Positions 1 to 7,910 of a stretch of DNA of 64,000 nucleotides are shown piece by piece (the first letter of the stretch is position 1; every line of letters begins with the position of its first letter). The stretch covers positions 124,001 to 188,000 of the forward strand of contig NZ_JBHEQA010000004.1 of assembly GCF_043678055.1 (NCBI RefSeq), given 5' to 3'. The notes under the pieces are model-generated. The model made no database searches, was not told where the DNA came from, and saw nothing but the letters and a program-made list of their open reading frames with translations. This DNA is from Spongiimicrobium salis (GTDB taxonomy: Bacteria; Bacteroidota; Bacteroidia; Flavobacteriales; Flavobacteriaceae). A program made the translations under genes and the position numbers.

Positions 1-198
1 TCTATTTTCGGCACTACTAAAGTGATAGTACACATCCTCCACTTTTGCACTCAGCACCGAGGTTCCCTGTATGGCCCTCCCTTGGAAATAGGCCACAAGA
101 TCATAACCATGTACCGCTACTTTTTTATGGTTCACTTGTTGTCCCCGTATACTGAGTGATCCCAGTAAAATTCCGAATACGAGCAGATACCTCTTCAT
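1..198 (-). CDS. YHS domain-containing secreted protein, 3'-truncated by window edge
   Basis: The reading frame is open from an ATG at 198 down to base 1, giving 66 residues of an unfinished protein. It starts with a short hydrophobic leader (MKRYLLVFGILLGSLS) suggesting export. It then reads HGYDLVAYF and a FSSAEN block, the same blocks seen in the gene at 258-710. The two are clearly paralogues in tandem, 59 bases apart on one strand, so probably co-transcribed. YHS domains are small folds often found in metal-handling proteins; no role can be assigned here. The stop codon lies outside the window. Confidence 0.8.
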   Translation of the reverse strand, partial: MKRYLLVFGILLGSLSIRGQQVNHKKVAVHGYDLVAYFQGRAIQGTSVLSAKVEDVYYHFSSAENR

Positions 199-257
199 AA
201 TACCAATACTTAAGATCATCAACCTCCATGGACGAAGGTTGATGGTCAGTGCACGTA

Positions 258-710
258 TCATTTGCTATTCTTGAGGGTTTTCCAATTTGCATTTGCTTTC
301 TTGATCAATGCTTTTTCATCTTTCACCCATGGATCTTTCCCATTGAAAATAGCGCCTTTGTAGGGGCCATTGTAAAAAAGATAGAGTTTCCCATCGGTGA
401 TTTGAAAAGTTTCAGGGTCTACAGGGAATTTAGCATTGGAAGTAGCTACCGCCGTGGCACAGAACCCTCCCATTTCCGGCATGTATTTTGAAGGATTTGC
501 CTTAAACAATTTTTGGTTTTCCACACTGCTAAAATAATAGTGTATCCCATCGACTTCAACGGAGAGTTTGTCCGAACCTTGAATGGCCTGATTTTTTGTA
601 AAATACCCTACAAGGTCATACCCTTCAAGAGCTACGGATTTCGTATTTACGCTTTGCGCAAAACTCATTGTCGACATCAGCACGCTTAGTGCAAGAACTA
701 ATTTTTTCAT
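258..710 (-). CDS. YHS domain-containing secreted protein
   Basis: This 150-residue protein starts with a clear signal peptide (MKKLVLALSVLMSTMSFAQ). The mature part has the YHS-type pattern: GYDLVGYF near residues 30-37, a KLSVEVDGIHYYF strand, FSSVENQKLF, then PEMGGFCATAVA and a C-terminal strand ending in a PWVKDE segment. Such periplasmic YHS-like proteins are common in Bacteroidota and of unknown function. The partial gene just downstream (1-198) is a paralogue with the same leader-plus-YHS plan. The sequence does not show whether it binds metal; the single Cys in GGFCAT is the only obvious candidate ligand. Confidence 0.85.
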   Translation of the reverse strand: MKKLVLALSVLMSTMSFAQSVNTKSVALEGYDLVGYFTKNQAIQGSDKLSVEVDGIHYYFSSVENQKLFKANPSKYMPEMGGFCATAVATSNAKFPVDPETFQITDGKLYLFYNGPYKGAIFNGKDPWVKDEKALIKKANANWKTLKNSK

Positions 711-833
711 GATTTTCTTTTTTTAATTTCATTTTCGGATTTTCATAACCCGCTATATGGCAAAGATATAGGTGTCTAACGGCCGCTGAAATGGATAAAA
801 AGGAACTTGACTTGTACTATTTCCCAAATAGGT

Positions 834-1523
834 TTACTGTGGCGTATGAAAAGGTCTGATCTCTAAATTTACCGGATGAAAAGATTCCGAAGATTTCAGG
901 CAGTATAGGATACTGTCAGCCACATCATGGGGATTCATCATTGTAGTACTGGCCTTGTAATTTCTAAAATCGTCAAAGAAATTGGTTGCAATAGACCCAG
1001 GCAATATGCAACTTACTTTTATACCATGCGGACGTAATTCTTTATACAGGGATTCCGACATTCCCTTTACGGCAAATTTTGTCCCATTATAGACCGACAT
1101 ATTCTCGACCCCACTGATTCCGGCTATGGATGAAATATTGATAATATGACCCTTTTTTGCCTTCTTCATTAGAGGCACCGCGCATTTTGTTAGGTAAAAG
1201 ATCCCAAAAACATTAGTCTCGAACATCTGTCTCATCAGGCCAGAATCCGTTTCTTCTATCTTAAAATAACTCCCAAAACCCGCATTATTGACAATAATAT
1301 CTATGGAATCGTGTTTTTCAATCACTTTAGTAAAGGCCGTCTTTACGGCTTCTTCGTTTCCAATATCCAAACAATGGCCCGTAAAATTTGGATGATCAAT
1401 TTTTGTTTCATTTCTACTAAAACCAACGACCTTGGCCCCTTCCTCAAGAAGTTGTTGTACAAGTATCAATCCCAATCCTTTGCTGGAACCTGTTATTATG
1501 GCTACTTTGTCTTTCATATTCAT
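834..1523 (-). CDS. SDR family NAD(P)-dependent oxidoreductase
   Basis: A 229-residue classical short-chain dehydrogenase. The cofactor motif ITGSSKGLG lies at residues 10-18, NNAG near 79-82, the catalytic Ser in NISSIAG near 131, and YxxxK as Y145-NGT-K149. Length and motif order are typical, so a cytoplasmic NAD(P)H-dependent reductase is secure but the substrate is unknown. The gene overlaps the end of the upstream YpdA-like gene by 80 bases in another frame, so the two are likely translated from one message. A second in-frame ATG two codons downstream is also possible. Confidence 0.88.
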   Translation of the reverse strand: MNMKDKVAIITGSSKGLGLILVQQLLEEGAKVVGFSRNETKIDHPNFTGHCLDIGNEEAVKTAFTKVIEKHDSIDIIVNNAGFGSYFKIEETDSGLMRQMFETNVFGIFYLTKCAVPLMKKAKKGHIINISSIAGISGVENMSVYNGTKFAVKGMSESLYKELRPHGIKVSCILPGSIATNFFDDFRNYKASTTMMNPHDVADSILYCLKSSESFHPVNLEIRPFHTPQ

Positions 1524-2496
1524 GTTTTTTCATTATGTGATTTATAATCTTATCTCCATGGTCCTTTGAATTTTCAATAAACCATTGACGGGTATTTAGT
1601 CCTCCGATAACCACTCCTGCCAAGAAAACATTGGGCGATGTAGTTTCCATCGTACTTGTATCGTATTTGGGATAGCCAGAAATAGCATCAATTTCTATCC
1701 CTAGTTTTTCTGAGAGTGTGAAATTGGGATGATAGCCGGTCATGGCATATACAAAATCGTTTTCCAAAGCAATGCGTTCTCCATTTTTTTGGAACACAAG
1801 TTGCCTTTCCTGGATTTCAAGGACGGTGGCTCTGTAATGTACTTTAATGCTTCCTTCTGCTATCCTTCCTTCAATATCTGGCCGGATCCAATATTTCACA
1901 TGCTGACTTATTTCCTTCCCGCGAATCAGCAGTGTTACCTCCGCACCTTTGCGATATGCTTCCAAAGCCACATCGATTGCCGAGTTAGATCCTCCTATAA
2001 CGGCGACTTTCTGGCCAAATAAATGATGTGCAGTGGTAAAATAATGGCTTACTTTAGGCAGTTCTTCCCCCGGAACCTGTAGTCTTACCGGGGTATCGTA
2101 AAAACCAGTGGCATTTACGATATAATTGCAGCTATAGCTTTCTTTAGTAGTCATTAACTTGAAGCTCATCTGCCCATCTACATCCCGGAATCTTTCAACG
2201 GATTCGAAGCTTTCATAGAGTCCTAAACTCAAATCATAATGTTGGGCCACCCTTCTATAATATTCCAAGCCTTCCTGCTTTGTTGGCCGAACTGAAAGTG
2301 ACGTAAAGGGAAGGTTTCCTATTTCCAATTTTTCCGAACTGGAAAAAAAAGTCATGTCCGTAGGAAAATGGTAAAGGGAGTTTACCAGCGCACCCTTGTC
2401 AATAATTTTATAGGAAATGCCCGCTTTTTGAGCAGCGATCCCTACGCTAAGGCCAATAGGTCCCGCGCCAATAACCAGTAGCTTATAATGAGTCAT
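1444..2496 (-). CDS. YpdA-type FAD/NADPH disulfide reductase
   Basis: About 350 residues from the ATG at 2496; an ATG at 2502 and a TTG at 2514 are alternatives. Residues 8-15 (VIGAGPIG) form the FAD-binding loop. VIGGSNSA near 167-173 is the NADPH loop, and ATGFYDTP and YAMTGYHP are the usual flavoprotein joints. The absence of a CxxC redox pair and the overall pattern match YpdA, the bacillithiol-disulfide reductase family, which is also present in Bacteroidota. The frame runs on about 26 residues past the usual family end and overlaps the next gene by 80 bases. Function in bacillithiol recycling is inferred from family membership. Confidence 0.82.
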   Translation of the reverse strand: MTHYKLLVIGAGPIGLSVGIAAQKAGISYKIIDKGALVNSLYHFPTDMTFFSSSEKLEIGNLPFTSLSVRPTKQEGLEYYRRVAQHYDLSLGLYESFESVERFRDVDGQMSFKLMTTKESYSCNYIVNATGFYDTPVRLQVPGEELPKVSHYFTTAHHLFGQKVAVIGGSNSAIDVALEAYRKGAEVTLLIRGKEISQHVKYWIRPDIEGRIAEGSIKVHYRATVLEIQERQLVFQKNGERIALENDFVYAMTGYHPNFTLSEKLGIEIDAISGYPKYDTSTMETTSPNVFLAGVVIGGLNTRQWFIENSKDHGDKIINHIMKKHEYERQSSHNNRFQQRIGIDTCTTTS

Positions 2497-2578
2497 TTGC
2501 ATTGTTTTATGCAAACCTACAGACGATCATTGTTTTAGGGGTAGGACAGATAACACCTTGTATGGTGCTTTTGGGAAT

Positions 2579-3376
2579 TTACAGCAATTCTGCGTATTCT
2601 TTGGGGCTATGGGAGGTTTCTTTGCGGAAAAACCGACTAAAATAAGCCGGATCTTCAAACCCTAGCTTAAAGCCGATTTCTTTAATGGAAAGTTCTTTGG
2701 TATACAGTTCCCTTTTGGCTTCTACAATCAATTTTTCCTTGATCAATTCACTTACTGTTCTCCCCAACTCCTTTTTTACCGCTTTGTTCAGGCCTTTGGG
2801 CGAAATATTTAATTCATCCGCATAAAACTGTACATTGTGTTGGCGTTCGTACTCCCTATCCAACAAATTTTGGAAATCCGTCACCACTGCAGATAATGCG
2901 GTCAAATCTACTTCTCCAAATTGCTTTAATTTAATTTTTGATGAAGAGAGCAAGAGGGTTTTTAATTGTGAAACAATAATTTCATCGTGAAAATCATTAG
3001 CTTCTTCCAATTCATTATGCATGGCCGTTATAAGATATTCCACCTTTCTTTTTTCCGAAGCATTCAAGGGAATGTACGGAGGTTTTGTAGTATTAAAAAT
3101 TACCGCATCACAAAAGGTTTCACTTCTATTCAGTTTAATACAGAAGAAATCATTGGAAAAGCACACGGTTTTTCCGTGCAATTCATTCGACTCTTTTTCG
3201 ACACTTAACAGTTGATTTTCCGATACAAAAATTAAGGCAGGTCCGCTCACGCTGTAATTCGAAAAATCGATTTTAAATTTTCCGCTTCCAGAAGCCACAT
3301 AGATCATGCGGTATATTCGATCTCGCGAGTCCAGATAGTTAATATCGTTTTCTATTCTAAAGTCCGTGTTTTTCAT
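2579..3376 (-). CDS. AraC family transcriptional regulator
   Basis: A 265-residue protein with an N-terminal cupin-like sensor (residues ~1-150) and a C-terminal AraC/XylS DNA-binding domain (~165-263). The domain shows both helix-turn-helix units: YADELNISPKGLNKAVKKEL and IKEIGFKLGFEDPAYFSRFF, ending in HSPKEYAELL. It lies 82 bases upstream of the ypdA-like gene on the same strand and may control that pair; this is inference from position only. The effector is unknown. Confidence 0.9.
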   Translation of the reverse strand: MKNTDFRIENDINYLDSRDRIYRMIYVASGSGKFKIDFSNYSVSGPALIFVSENQLLSVEKESNELHGKTVCFSNDFFCIKLNRSETFCDAVIFNTTKPPYIPLNASEKRKVEYLITAMHNELEEANDFHDEIIVSQLKTLLLSSSKIKLKQFGEVDLTALSAVVTDFQNLLDREYERQHNVQFYADELNISPKGLNKAVKKELGRTVSELIKEKLIVEAKRELYTKELSIKEIGFKLGFEDPAYFSRFFRKETSHSPKEYAELL

Positions 3377-3494
3377 GAGGCGGTAGGGTGAATACGGTAT
3401 TTTTTTATTTAGGCAATACTATCGCTATTTCCTTACATAAAGATATCATGTATCTCTTATATCTTACGTTAATTTTTATTTTTTTACCGTAAAA

Positions 3495-3531
3495 ATCCAT
3501 CAATTTCACAATTCAGTTGAAACTGATGGAT
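3495..3531 (-). terminator. Stem-loop terminator after the NTF2-like gene
   Basis: ATCCATCA pairs with TGATGGAT, and TTTCA with TGAAA further in, around an 8-nt loop with one mismatch. On the minus strand the stem is followed by ATTTTTACGG. It sits 36 bases after the end of the RidA-sulfurtransferase-NTF2 operon. Confidence 0.6.
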
Positions 3532-3566
3532 GCTATAGGATTGATACAGCGTGTATGCCAGGCTCC

Positions 3567-3986
3567 CTAGTTTTCCTTAAATCGCTTAGAAAATATTTTA
3601 CTTACAATTTTCCATTCCCCATCTATTTTCAGCAGATTCATATAATCAATATAGGTGAAAGTGGGGTATTCCAGTTCTATCCTTGCATTGGCTGCATTCC
3701 CCGAAATACTGATGTCATGGATCCTATTCACCCTTTTGATCAGCGTTCCTTTCACCATTCTTTCTTTAAAAAATTCCAAAGCCTTTACTTCGGTGTATGT
3801 ATCTGCTACAAATTTCATGGTAGCTGTAGGGTGAAACGCTTTTTTCAATATTTCAAAATCATTGTGTTTTCCACCTTCCATATAGTAGGTCAAGGTTTTT
3901 TCTATCAATTCCCTTTCGGATAGCTGCGCTGCTGTATTTGTGGTATATGACATAACTAAAATGGTTAAAATGATACATGCTTTCAT
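3567..3986 (-). CDS. NTF2-like (putative lumazine-binding) secreted protein
   Basis: Taken from the ATG at 3986 because this gives a proper signal peptide (MKACIILTILVMSYTTNTAAQ) and starts 5 bases after the sulfurtransferase stop. A longer frame upstream lies inside the sulfurtransferase gene and is not credible. The 139-residue product has the small cone fold pattern of the SnoaL/NTF2 group: a helix with ERELIEKTLTYYMEGG, then FHPTATMKF, and a terminal MNLLKIDGEWKIVSKIF strand. This matches the 'putative lumazine-binding' DUF found in many Bacteroidota. No catalytic function can be assigned. Confidence 0.8.
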   Translation of the reverse strand: MKACIILTILVMSYTTNTAAQLSERELIEKTLTYYMEGGKHNDFEILKKAFHPTATMKFVADTYTEVKALEFFKERMVKGTLIKRVNRIHDISISGNAANARIELEYPTFTYIDYMNLLKIDGEWKIVSKIFSKRFKEN

Positions 3987-3991
3987 GGATA

Positions 3992-4849
3992 CTAGGAGGC
4001 ATAAGATTGTACTACAGGACGCGAAGGATCTTGTTTCCATACCGAAAAAGATCCGTCGAAAAGACTTGATCCCACTCCCAAACTGGCCAAAGCCAGCATA
4101 GCCACAGTACCAGAATATCCAGCACCGCAAGAAGCTATAATATCATCGGTACGCCAACCTGGAACAATTACATCAAAGAAGGCCTGTAGTGCCTCTTTTC
4201 CTTGGAAAAGCCCAGTTTCTTTATCTACGATCACATTATAGGCCGCGCTGATCGCACCCGGGATATGACCTGATCGGGGATCTTCGGGTTTTCCTTGGTA
4301 ACCCACTATGCCCCTACCATCCAAAACCTGGGCGTGCTCCCTTTGAATCATAAAATCGTCTAAGGAAACGCGTAAAAAGGTCTGACATTTAGGCTCAAAA
4401 GACCCTGGTTTCACTTCTGGAACCGAAGCCGTAGTGTTATACCCTTGCCCTTTCCAATGTTTCAGGCCACCATTGAGCACACGAACGTTTTCAAATCCCC
4501 AATACCGCATGGCCCACCATATCCGACCTGCGAACATATGAAAATCATCATCATATAGAATTACGGTATCCCCCTGCTCAATGCCCAAATTTTTAAAGGA
4601 TTCTTGAGCTTCTTCCTTAGAAGATACTTGTGCCAAACTGGGAGGAACCCCTTGTTCTATAAATTCTTTCCTCCAATCTAAAAAGACTGCAGTGGGAATA
4701 TGCGCTTCCAAATACGCTCCATAGAGGGACCTAGGGTTTGTTCCCCAAGTACCTCGTACATCAAAGACTTTAACCCCTGATTCCCTGAGCATCCCATGGA
4801 GCTCTTGGGCAGTGATAAAAGGATTACTATACTTCCCACTCTTTTCCAT
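3992..4849 (-). CDS. Sulfurtransferase (thiosulfate/3-mercaptopyruvate type, two rhodanese domains)
   Basis: A 285-residue protein with two rhodanese domains. The first (residues ~10-140) has VILYDDDF where an active site would be, so it is the usual inactive half. The second (~155-280) carries the catalytic loop CGAGYSG with the persulfide Cys at 241. Conserved DVRGTW, GHIPGA and DGSFSVW blocks fit the family and its normal length. It transfers sulfane sulfur to cyanide or thiols in the cytoplasm. It lies between a RidA gene (13 bases upstream) and an NTF2-like gene (5 bases downstream), an obvious operon. The loop does not clearly tell thiosulfate from mercaptopyruvate as donor. Confidence 0.9.
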   Translation of the reverse strand: MEKSGKYSNPFITAQELHGMLRESGVKVFDVRGTWGTNPRSLYGAYLEAHIPTAVFLDWRKEFIEQGVPPSLAQVSSKEEAQESFKNLGIEQGDTVILYDDDFHMFAGRIWWAMRYWGFENVRVLNGGLKHWKGQGYNTTASVPEVKPGSFEPKCQTFLRVSLDDFMIQREHAQVLDGRGIVGYQGKPEDPRSGHIPGAISAAYNVIVDKETGLFQGKEALQAFFDVIVPGWRTDDIIASCGAGYSGTVAMLALASLGVGSSLFDGSFSVWKQDPSRPVVQSYAS

Positions 4850-4862
4850 AGTACATTATATT

Positions 4863-5282
4863 TTATTCTGGTTTGTATACCTCTACTTCAATCTCGATCA
4901 AGAACTCTGGCATGGCCAACGTTTTTACACCAAGCCATGTTGATTTTGGATAACGGTTCTCCTTATAAAGGGATTTACGATATTCCAGGTTTTCAAAAAA
5001 CTGGGGCATATCCGTAGTAAATATATTTTCCACGATAATATCGTCAAAAGTACAGCCATAATGGTCCAGCATTTTTTTGATATCTGCATAACAATTCTTC
5101 ATTTGCTGTGCATAATCCCCAACAGCCGTAGGTGTCCCCGTCTCATCCATGCTCACTGCTCCGGAAGCTTTGATTAAATTCCCCACTTTTACCGCGAAGG
5201 AATATCCGAAACCATTTTCCGTGTCCGCAGATCGCAACTGGAAATATTCCGGTTCTTGCATCGTTATTGTTTCTCTTGACAT
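4863..5282 (-). CDS. RidA family protein (YjgF/YER057c/UK114)
   Basis: The ATG at 5282 (MSRETITMQEPEY) gives 139 residues and fits the family start; an upstream in-frame extension looks like leader DNA. The RidA fold is recognisable from GNLIKASGAVSMDETG, the AQQMKNCYADIKKML helix, TFDDIIVENIFTTDM and the terminal IEIEVEV strand. Classical RidA hydrolyses reactive enamine/imine intermediates using an Arg just before the last strands. Here that stretch reads KSTWLGVKTL and has no Arg, so imine deaminase activity is doubtful. First gene of an operon with the sulfurtransferase. Confidence 0.85.
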   Translation of the reverse strand: MSRETITMQEPEYFQLRSADTENGFGYSFAVKVGNLIKASGAVSMDETGTPTAVGDYAQQMKNCYADIKKMLDHYGCTFDDIIVENIFTTDMPQFFENLEYRKSLYKENRYPKSTWLGVKTLAMPEFLIEIEVEVYKPE

Positions 5283-5570
5283 CTTAAATTCTTGTTTTGT
5301 TTGTTTTATATTCTTTGACTCTTCAAAATTATCGGAATACCGCATCCTAAAGAATGGACAAAAGGATACTTGCATGGTACAATTGAGAATCTAGATACAA
5401 AAAAAGGACCTCTCAAATTATGGTTCAAGGACATCGCATTGCTTTTGAAATAGGTATTTGATTGCTTTTATAAACATCTTATTTTGATGCTAAAACAATA
5501 GATTAACAGAACATTAGCCTTTTAAATCCATAAAAAAATGTAGTTTATACCAAAATACCATCAAATCAAT

Positions 5571-6350
5571 ATGTCTGCATTAAATACACTTCTTTGTGGG
5601 GTAGTGCCATTCTTTTTTTATTGCTCCGTTCAGGGGCAAAAAGATTTGTCCAGCTATAAGGGTATATATGGGGATTGGATGCCCAATGGCGAAGCTTTGA
5701 TCACTTCCTTGGAGTTAAAAGATAATGGACGTTTCATATTGCGAACTGTAGACCCCATTTATCCACAGACCCATACTTCATATACCAACCAAGGGCAATG
5801 GATTTCAAAAGGAAAAAAAGAAATTGTATTGAACCCCCACCTGAAGAAGCGCGAACCTCAGTTGACCTTAAAACAGCGACATATTGGGTTACAGGATTCC
5901 ATTGAAATTAAAATCAATCATTATGTTGCGTTATATAAAAACCAACAATTCGTAGCGAATAAAGAGACGCCATTTGATGTGCTCACGTTGTTTTTTAACA
6001 AAAAACGGAACTATGTACACCTCACCCGGACAAATGCTGACGAACGGAGTTGCGCATGGGCACCAAAAATCCGAAATAACATTGCTATAGATAGCAGCAA
6101 TCGGTTTCGTATCCCCAAAAAGGACTTGCATACCCTTGGCGTATTTACTTATGGCTTTAGGCGTTATGAGCCACTAAAGGTTACGGATAAAAAGGCAGAT
6201 TATTTTGAAATAGACATTGTTCTTTCCATGGACGTGGAAAGAATGCCCAGAAATAAAAGCGTTATCATAAAAGGAAATCGAGCGTATTTCTACGAACGCC
6301 ATGGAAAAGTTGCCCTTTCGGCCCTTCCCTTACGCAAAAAAAGAAATTGA
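5571..6350 (+). CDS. Hypothetical secreted protein
   Basis: A 259-residue frame beginning MSALNTLLCGVVPFFFYCSVQGQ, which reads as a signal peptide. The mature part opens with GIYGDWMPNGEALITSLELKDNGRF and later GQWISKGKKEIVLNP. This is a strand pattern like lipocalin-type or 'copper-resistance NlpE-like' Bacteroidota proteins, but no family is recognised with confidence. It stands alone between the divergent RidA operon and a TetR gene. I assign no function. Confidence 0.65.
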   Translation: MSALNTLLCGVVPFFFYCSVQGQKDLSSYKGIYGDWMPNGEALITSLELKDNGRFILRTVDPIYPQTHTSYTNQGQWISKGKKEIVLNPHLKKREPQLTLKQRHIGLQDSIEIKINHYVALYKNQQFVANKETPFDVLTLFFNKKRNYVHLTRTNADERSCAWAPKIRNNIAIDSSNRFRIPKKDLHTLGVFTYGFRRYEPLKVTDKKADYFEIDIVLSMDVERMPRNKSVIIKGNRAYFYERHGKVALSALPLRKKRN

Positions 6351-6476
6351 AACCGTAGTTGACCCTGCTTTTTAGTAAGACAGCTCTACCAAACTGCCAT
6401 TTTATTGGATATTTCTTAAATAAACCCTCCTCTTCTCTATTAGAAAAATGTTAAATAATATGATTCATTTTATAAT

Positions 6477-6496
6477 AACTAAGCAATCACTTAGTT
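6477..6496. promoter_or_regulatory. TetR operator 1 (upstream of tetR gene)
   Basis: AACTAAGCAATCACTTAGTT is a 20-bp dyad with 7-bp perfect arms (AACTAAG/CTTAGTT). The core CTAAGCAA is repeated in a second palindrome at 7092-7115 before the next gene. It overlaps the tetR -10 element by five bases, so binding would block transcription (autorepression). Confidence 0.75.
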
Positions 6497-6499
6497 TTG
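6492..6499 (+). promoter_or_regulatory. -10 element of the tetR promoter
   Basis: TAGTTTTG matches the Bacteroidota consensus TAnnTTTG exactly. It ends 16 bases before the tetR ATG and overlaps the right arm of the operator. Confidence 0.6.
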
Positions 6500-6515
6500 T
6501 ATTATATCAAAGGAT

Positions 6516-7079
6516 ATGGCGCGAAAAAAAGAATATGACGAAGCGGTAGTGCTGGAAAAGGCAATGACCCTTTTTTGGAGAAATGGTTATGAGGCCACTT
6601 CGGTTCGTATGCTTGAAAAGGAAATGGGAATCAATCAATTCTCCATGTATTCCAGCTTTAAGAGCAAGAACGGTGTTTTTTTGGAGAGCATTAAGGTGTA
6701 TCGGGAAAAACTCCGAGAGATTACCGATGTGTTGGTCGCTTCCAATAATGGGGTAGAAGGAATACAAGAATACTTCTATAACTTTATTGATTTTTCTAGA
6801 AAAAACGAGAAGCAATGTGGTTGTTTGATCACCAATACCGCTAACGAAATCGGAGAAGAAACGGACCCTGCCATTAAGAAAGAAGTACTAAGTTTCATGA
6901 CTCAAATTAGAAGTCTGTTTTTAGATAATTTAAGACAAGACACTTCCAAAAATGAAGCATTACTGGAAAAGCAGGCCAATTACTTAATTATCTCAATAGC
7001 CGGATTGGCCAATGCCACAAAAATGTTCAACCAAGAGCAATTGCATGATTACATTACATTAATATTTAAAAACATATAA
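6516..7079 (+). CDS. TetR/AcrR family transcriptional regulator
   Basis: A 187-residue TetR-type repressor. The N-terminal helix-turn-helix spans residues ~8-55 (ALEKAMTLF-like region, then ATSVRMLEKEMGINQFSMYSSFKSK). The rest is the all-helical ligand domain, with a CGCLITNTANEIG segment typical of the AcrR/YbiH-like branch. The gene is flanked by two palindromes sharing CTAAGCAA, one over its own promoter and one before the AhpD-like gene. It therefore probably represses itself and that gene. The ligand is unknown. Confidence 0.9.
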   Translation: MARKKEYDEAVVLEKAMTLFWRNGYEATSVRMLEKEMGINQFSMYSSFKSKNGVFLESIKVYREKLREITDVLVASNNGVEGIQEYFYNFIDFSRKNEKQCGCLITNTANEIGEETDPAIKKEVLSFMTQIRSLFLDNLRQDTSKNEALLEKQANYLIISIAGLANATKMFNQEQLHDYITLIFKNI

Positions 7080-7091
7080 TTTTTTTATTTC

Positions 7092-7115
7092 ATATCTAAG
7101 CAATTGCTTAGATAT
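7092..7115. promoter_or_regulatory. TetR operator 2 (24-bp perfect palindrome)
   Basis: A perfect 24-bp palindrome with arm ATATCTAAGCAA and no spacer. It shares its core with the site at 6477-6496 and lies 41 bases upstream of the AhpD-like gene. It has no T-tract, so it is more likely a regulator site than a terminator. Confidence 0.75.
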
Positions 7116-7156
7116 AATTATTTCATTAACATCATTACTAATAACAATTTAAAATT

Positions 7157-7723
7157 ATGAGTACATTTAAAATTCACACGGTAGAAACAGCTCCGGAAGG
7201 GAGCAAAGCGTCCTTGGAAAATTCAATACAAAGTTTTGGGATGCTGCCCAACCTTCATGGGGTTTTATCCGAATCCCCACAGGTTCTTGAGGCCTACAAA
7301 AACCTGCATACGCTTTTTCAAGACACTTCTTTCAATGCCGAAGAACTTACGGTAGTTTGGCAAACCATTAATGTAGAACACGGATGTCATTATTGCGTAC
7401 CTGCGCATACTGCTATCGCCCATATGATGAAGGTAGATGCGGAATTGATCGACGCCTTAAGAAATGGCACTCCCCTAGCCAATGAAAAACTGCAGGTATT
7501 GCATACGACCACACTTAGTATGGTGAGAAATAGAGGACATATTTCGGCATCGGAACTAGAAGCTTTTTATGCTGCCGGATACGAGCAACGTCATGTGCTT
7601 GAAATTATCCTGGGACTATCTCAAAAAGTAATCAGCAATTATGTCAATCACATTGCAAGCACTCCTGTGGATGCACCTTTTGAAAAATTTGCCTGGCAAA
7701 AAGAAAATGCGGGTGCCCACTAA
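7157..7723 (+). CDS. Carboxymuconolactone decarboxylase (AhpD-like) family protein
   Basis: A 188-residue all-helical protein with the AhpD catalytic layout: E74, C77-HY-C80 and H84 in VEHGCHYCVPAH. This Glu-CxxC-His relay supports thiol-dependent peroxidase or disulfide reductase activity. The N-terminal SFGMLPNLHGVLSESPQVLEAY is typical of the uncharacterised peroxidase-related subgroup. The gene lies behind a perfect palindrome shared with the upstream TetR gene, suggesting induction by whatever ligand that repressor senses. A stem-loop terminator follows. The physiological substrate is unknown. Confidence 0.88.
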   Translation: MSTFKIHTVETAPEGSKASLENSIQSFGMLPNLHGVLSESPQVLEAYKNLHTLFQDTSFNAEELTVVWQTINVEHGCHYCVPAHTAIAHMMKVDAELIDALRNGTPLANEKLQVLHTTTLSMVRNRGHISASELEAFYAAGYEQRHVLEIILGLSQKVISNYVNHIASTPVDAPFEKFAWQKENAGAH

Positions 7724-7752
7724 TTTCTGATGACATTCTAAATATACTTTAC

Positions 7753-7788
7753 AAAGGGAATTGGAGTTTTTCTTCAATTCCCTTTTTT
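7753..7788 (+). terminator. Rho-independent terminator after the AhpD-like gene
   Basis: AAAGGGAATTG pairs perfectly with CAATTCCCTTT around an 11-nt loop, followed by TTT. It lies 29 bases after the stop at 7723. Confidence 0.85.
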
Positions 7789-7910
7789 ACTATTTGAGCC
7801 GCTCCCTTCTTTATTCTTTTTCCCGCTAAAAAATAGTTTTTCGTCCCTGTTCATGTAACCTTCTGAAAATAATGAAGTAAGCCTTATGTAAACACTTCAT
7901 AAAAAAGGTC

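Noticed and set aside
1444..1523. Frameshift in the ypdA-like or SDR gene
   Set aside because: Both frames give intact family motifs and natural starts or stops; the overlap is unusual but not broken.
3555..3923. 122-residue plus-strand frame
   Set aside because: Antisense to the NTF2-like gene, with no recognisable domain and no promoter.
3987..4130. N-terminal extension of the NTF2-like frame
   Set aside because: Lies inside the sulfurtransferase gene; the internal ATG at 3986 gives a proper signal peptide and 5-base spacing.
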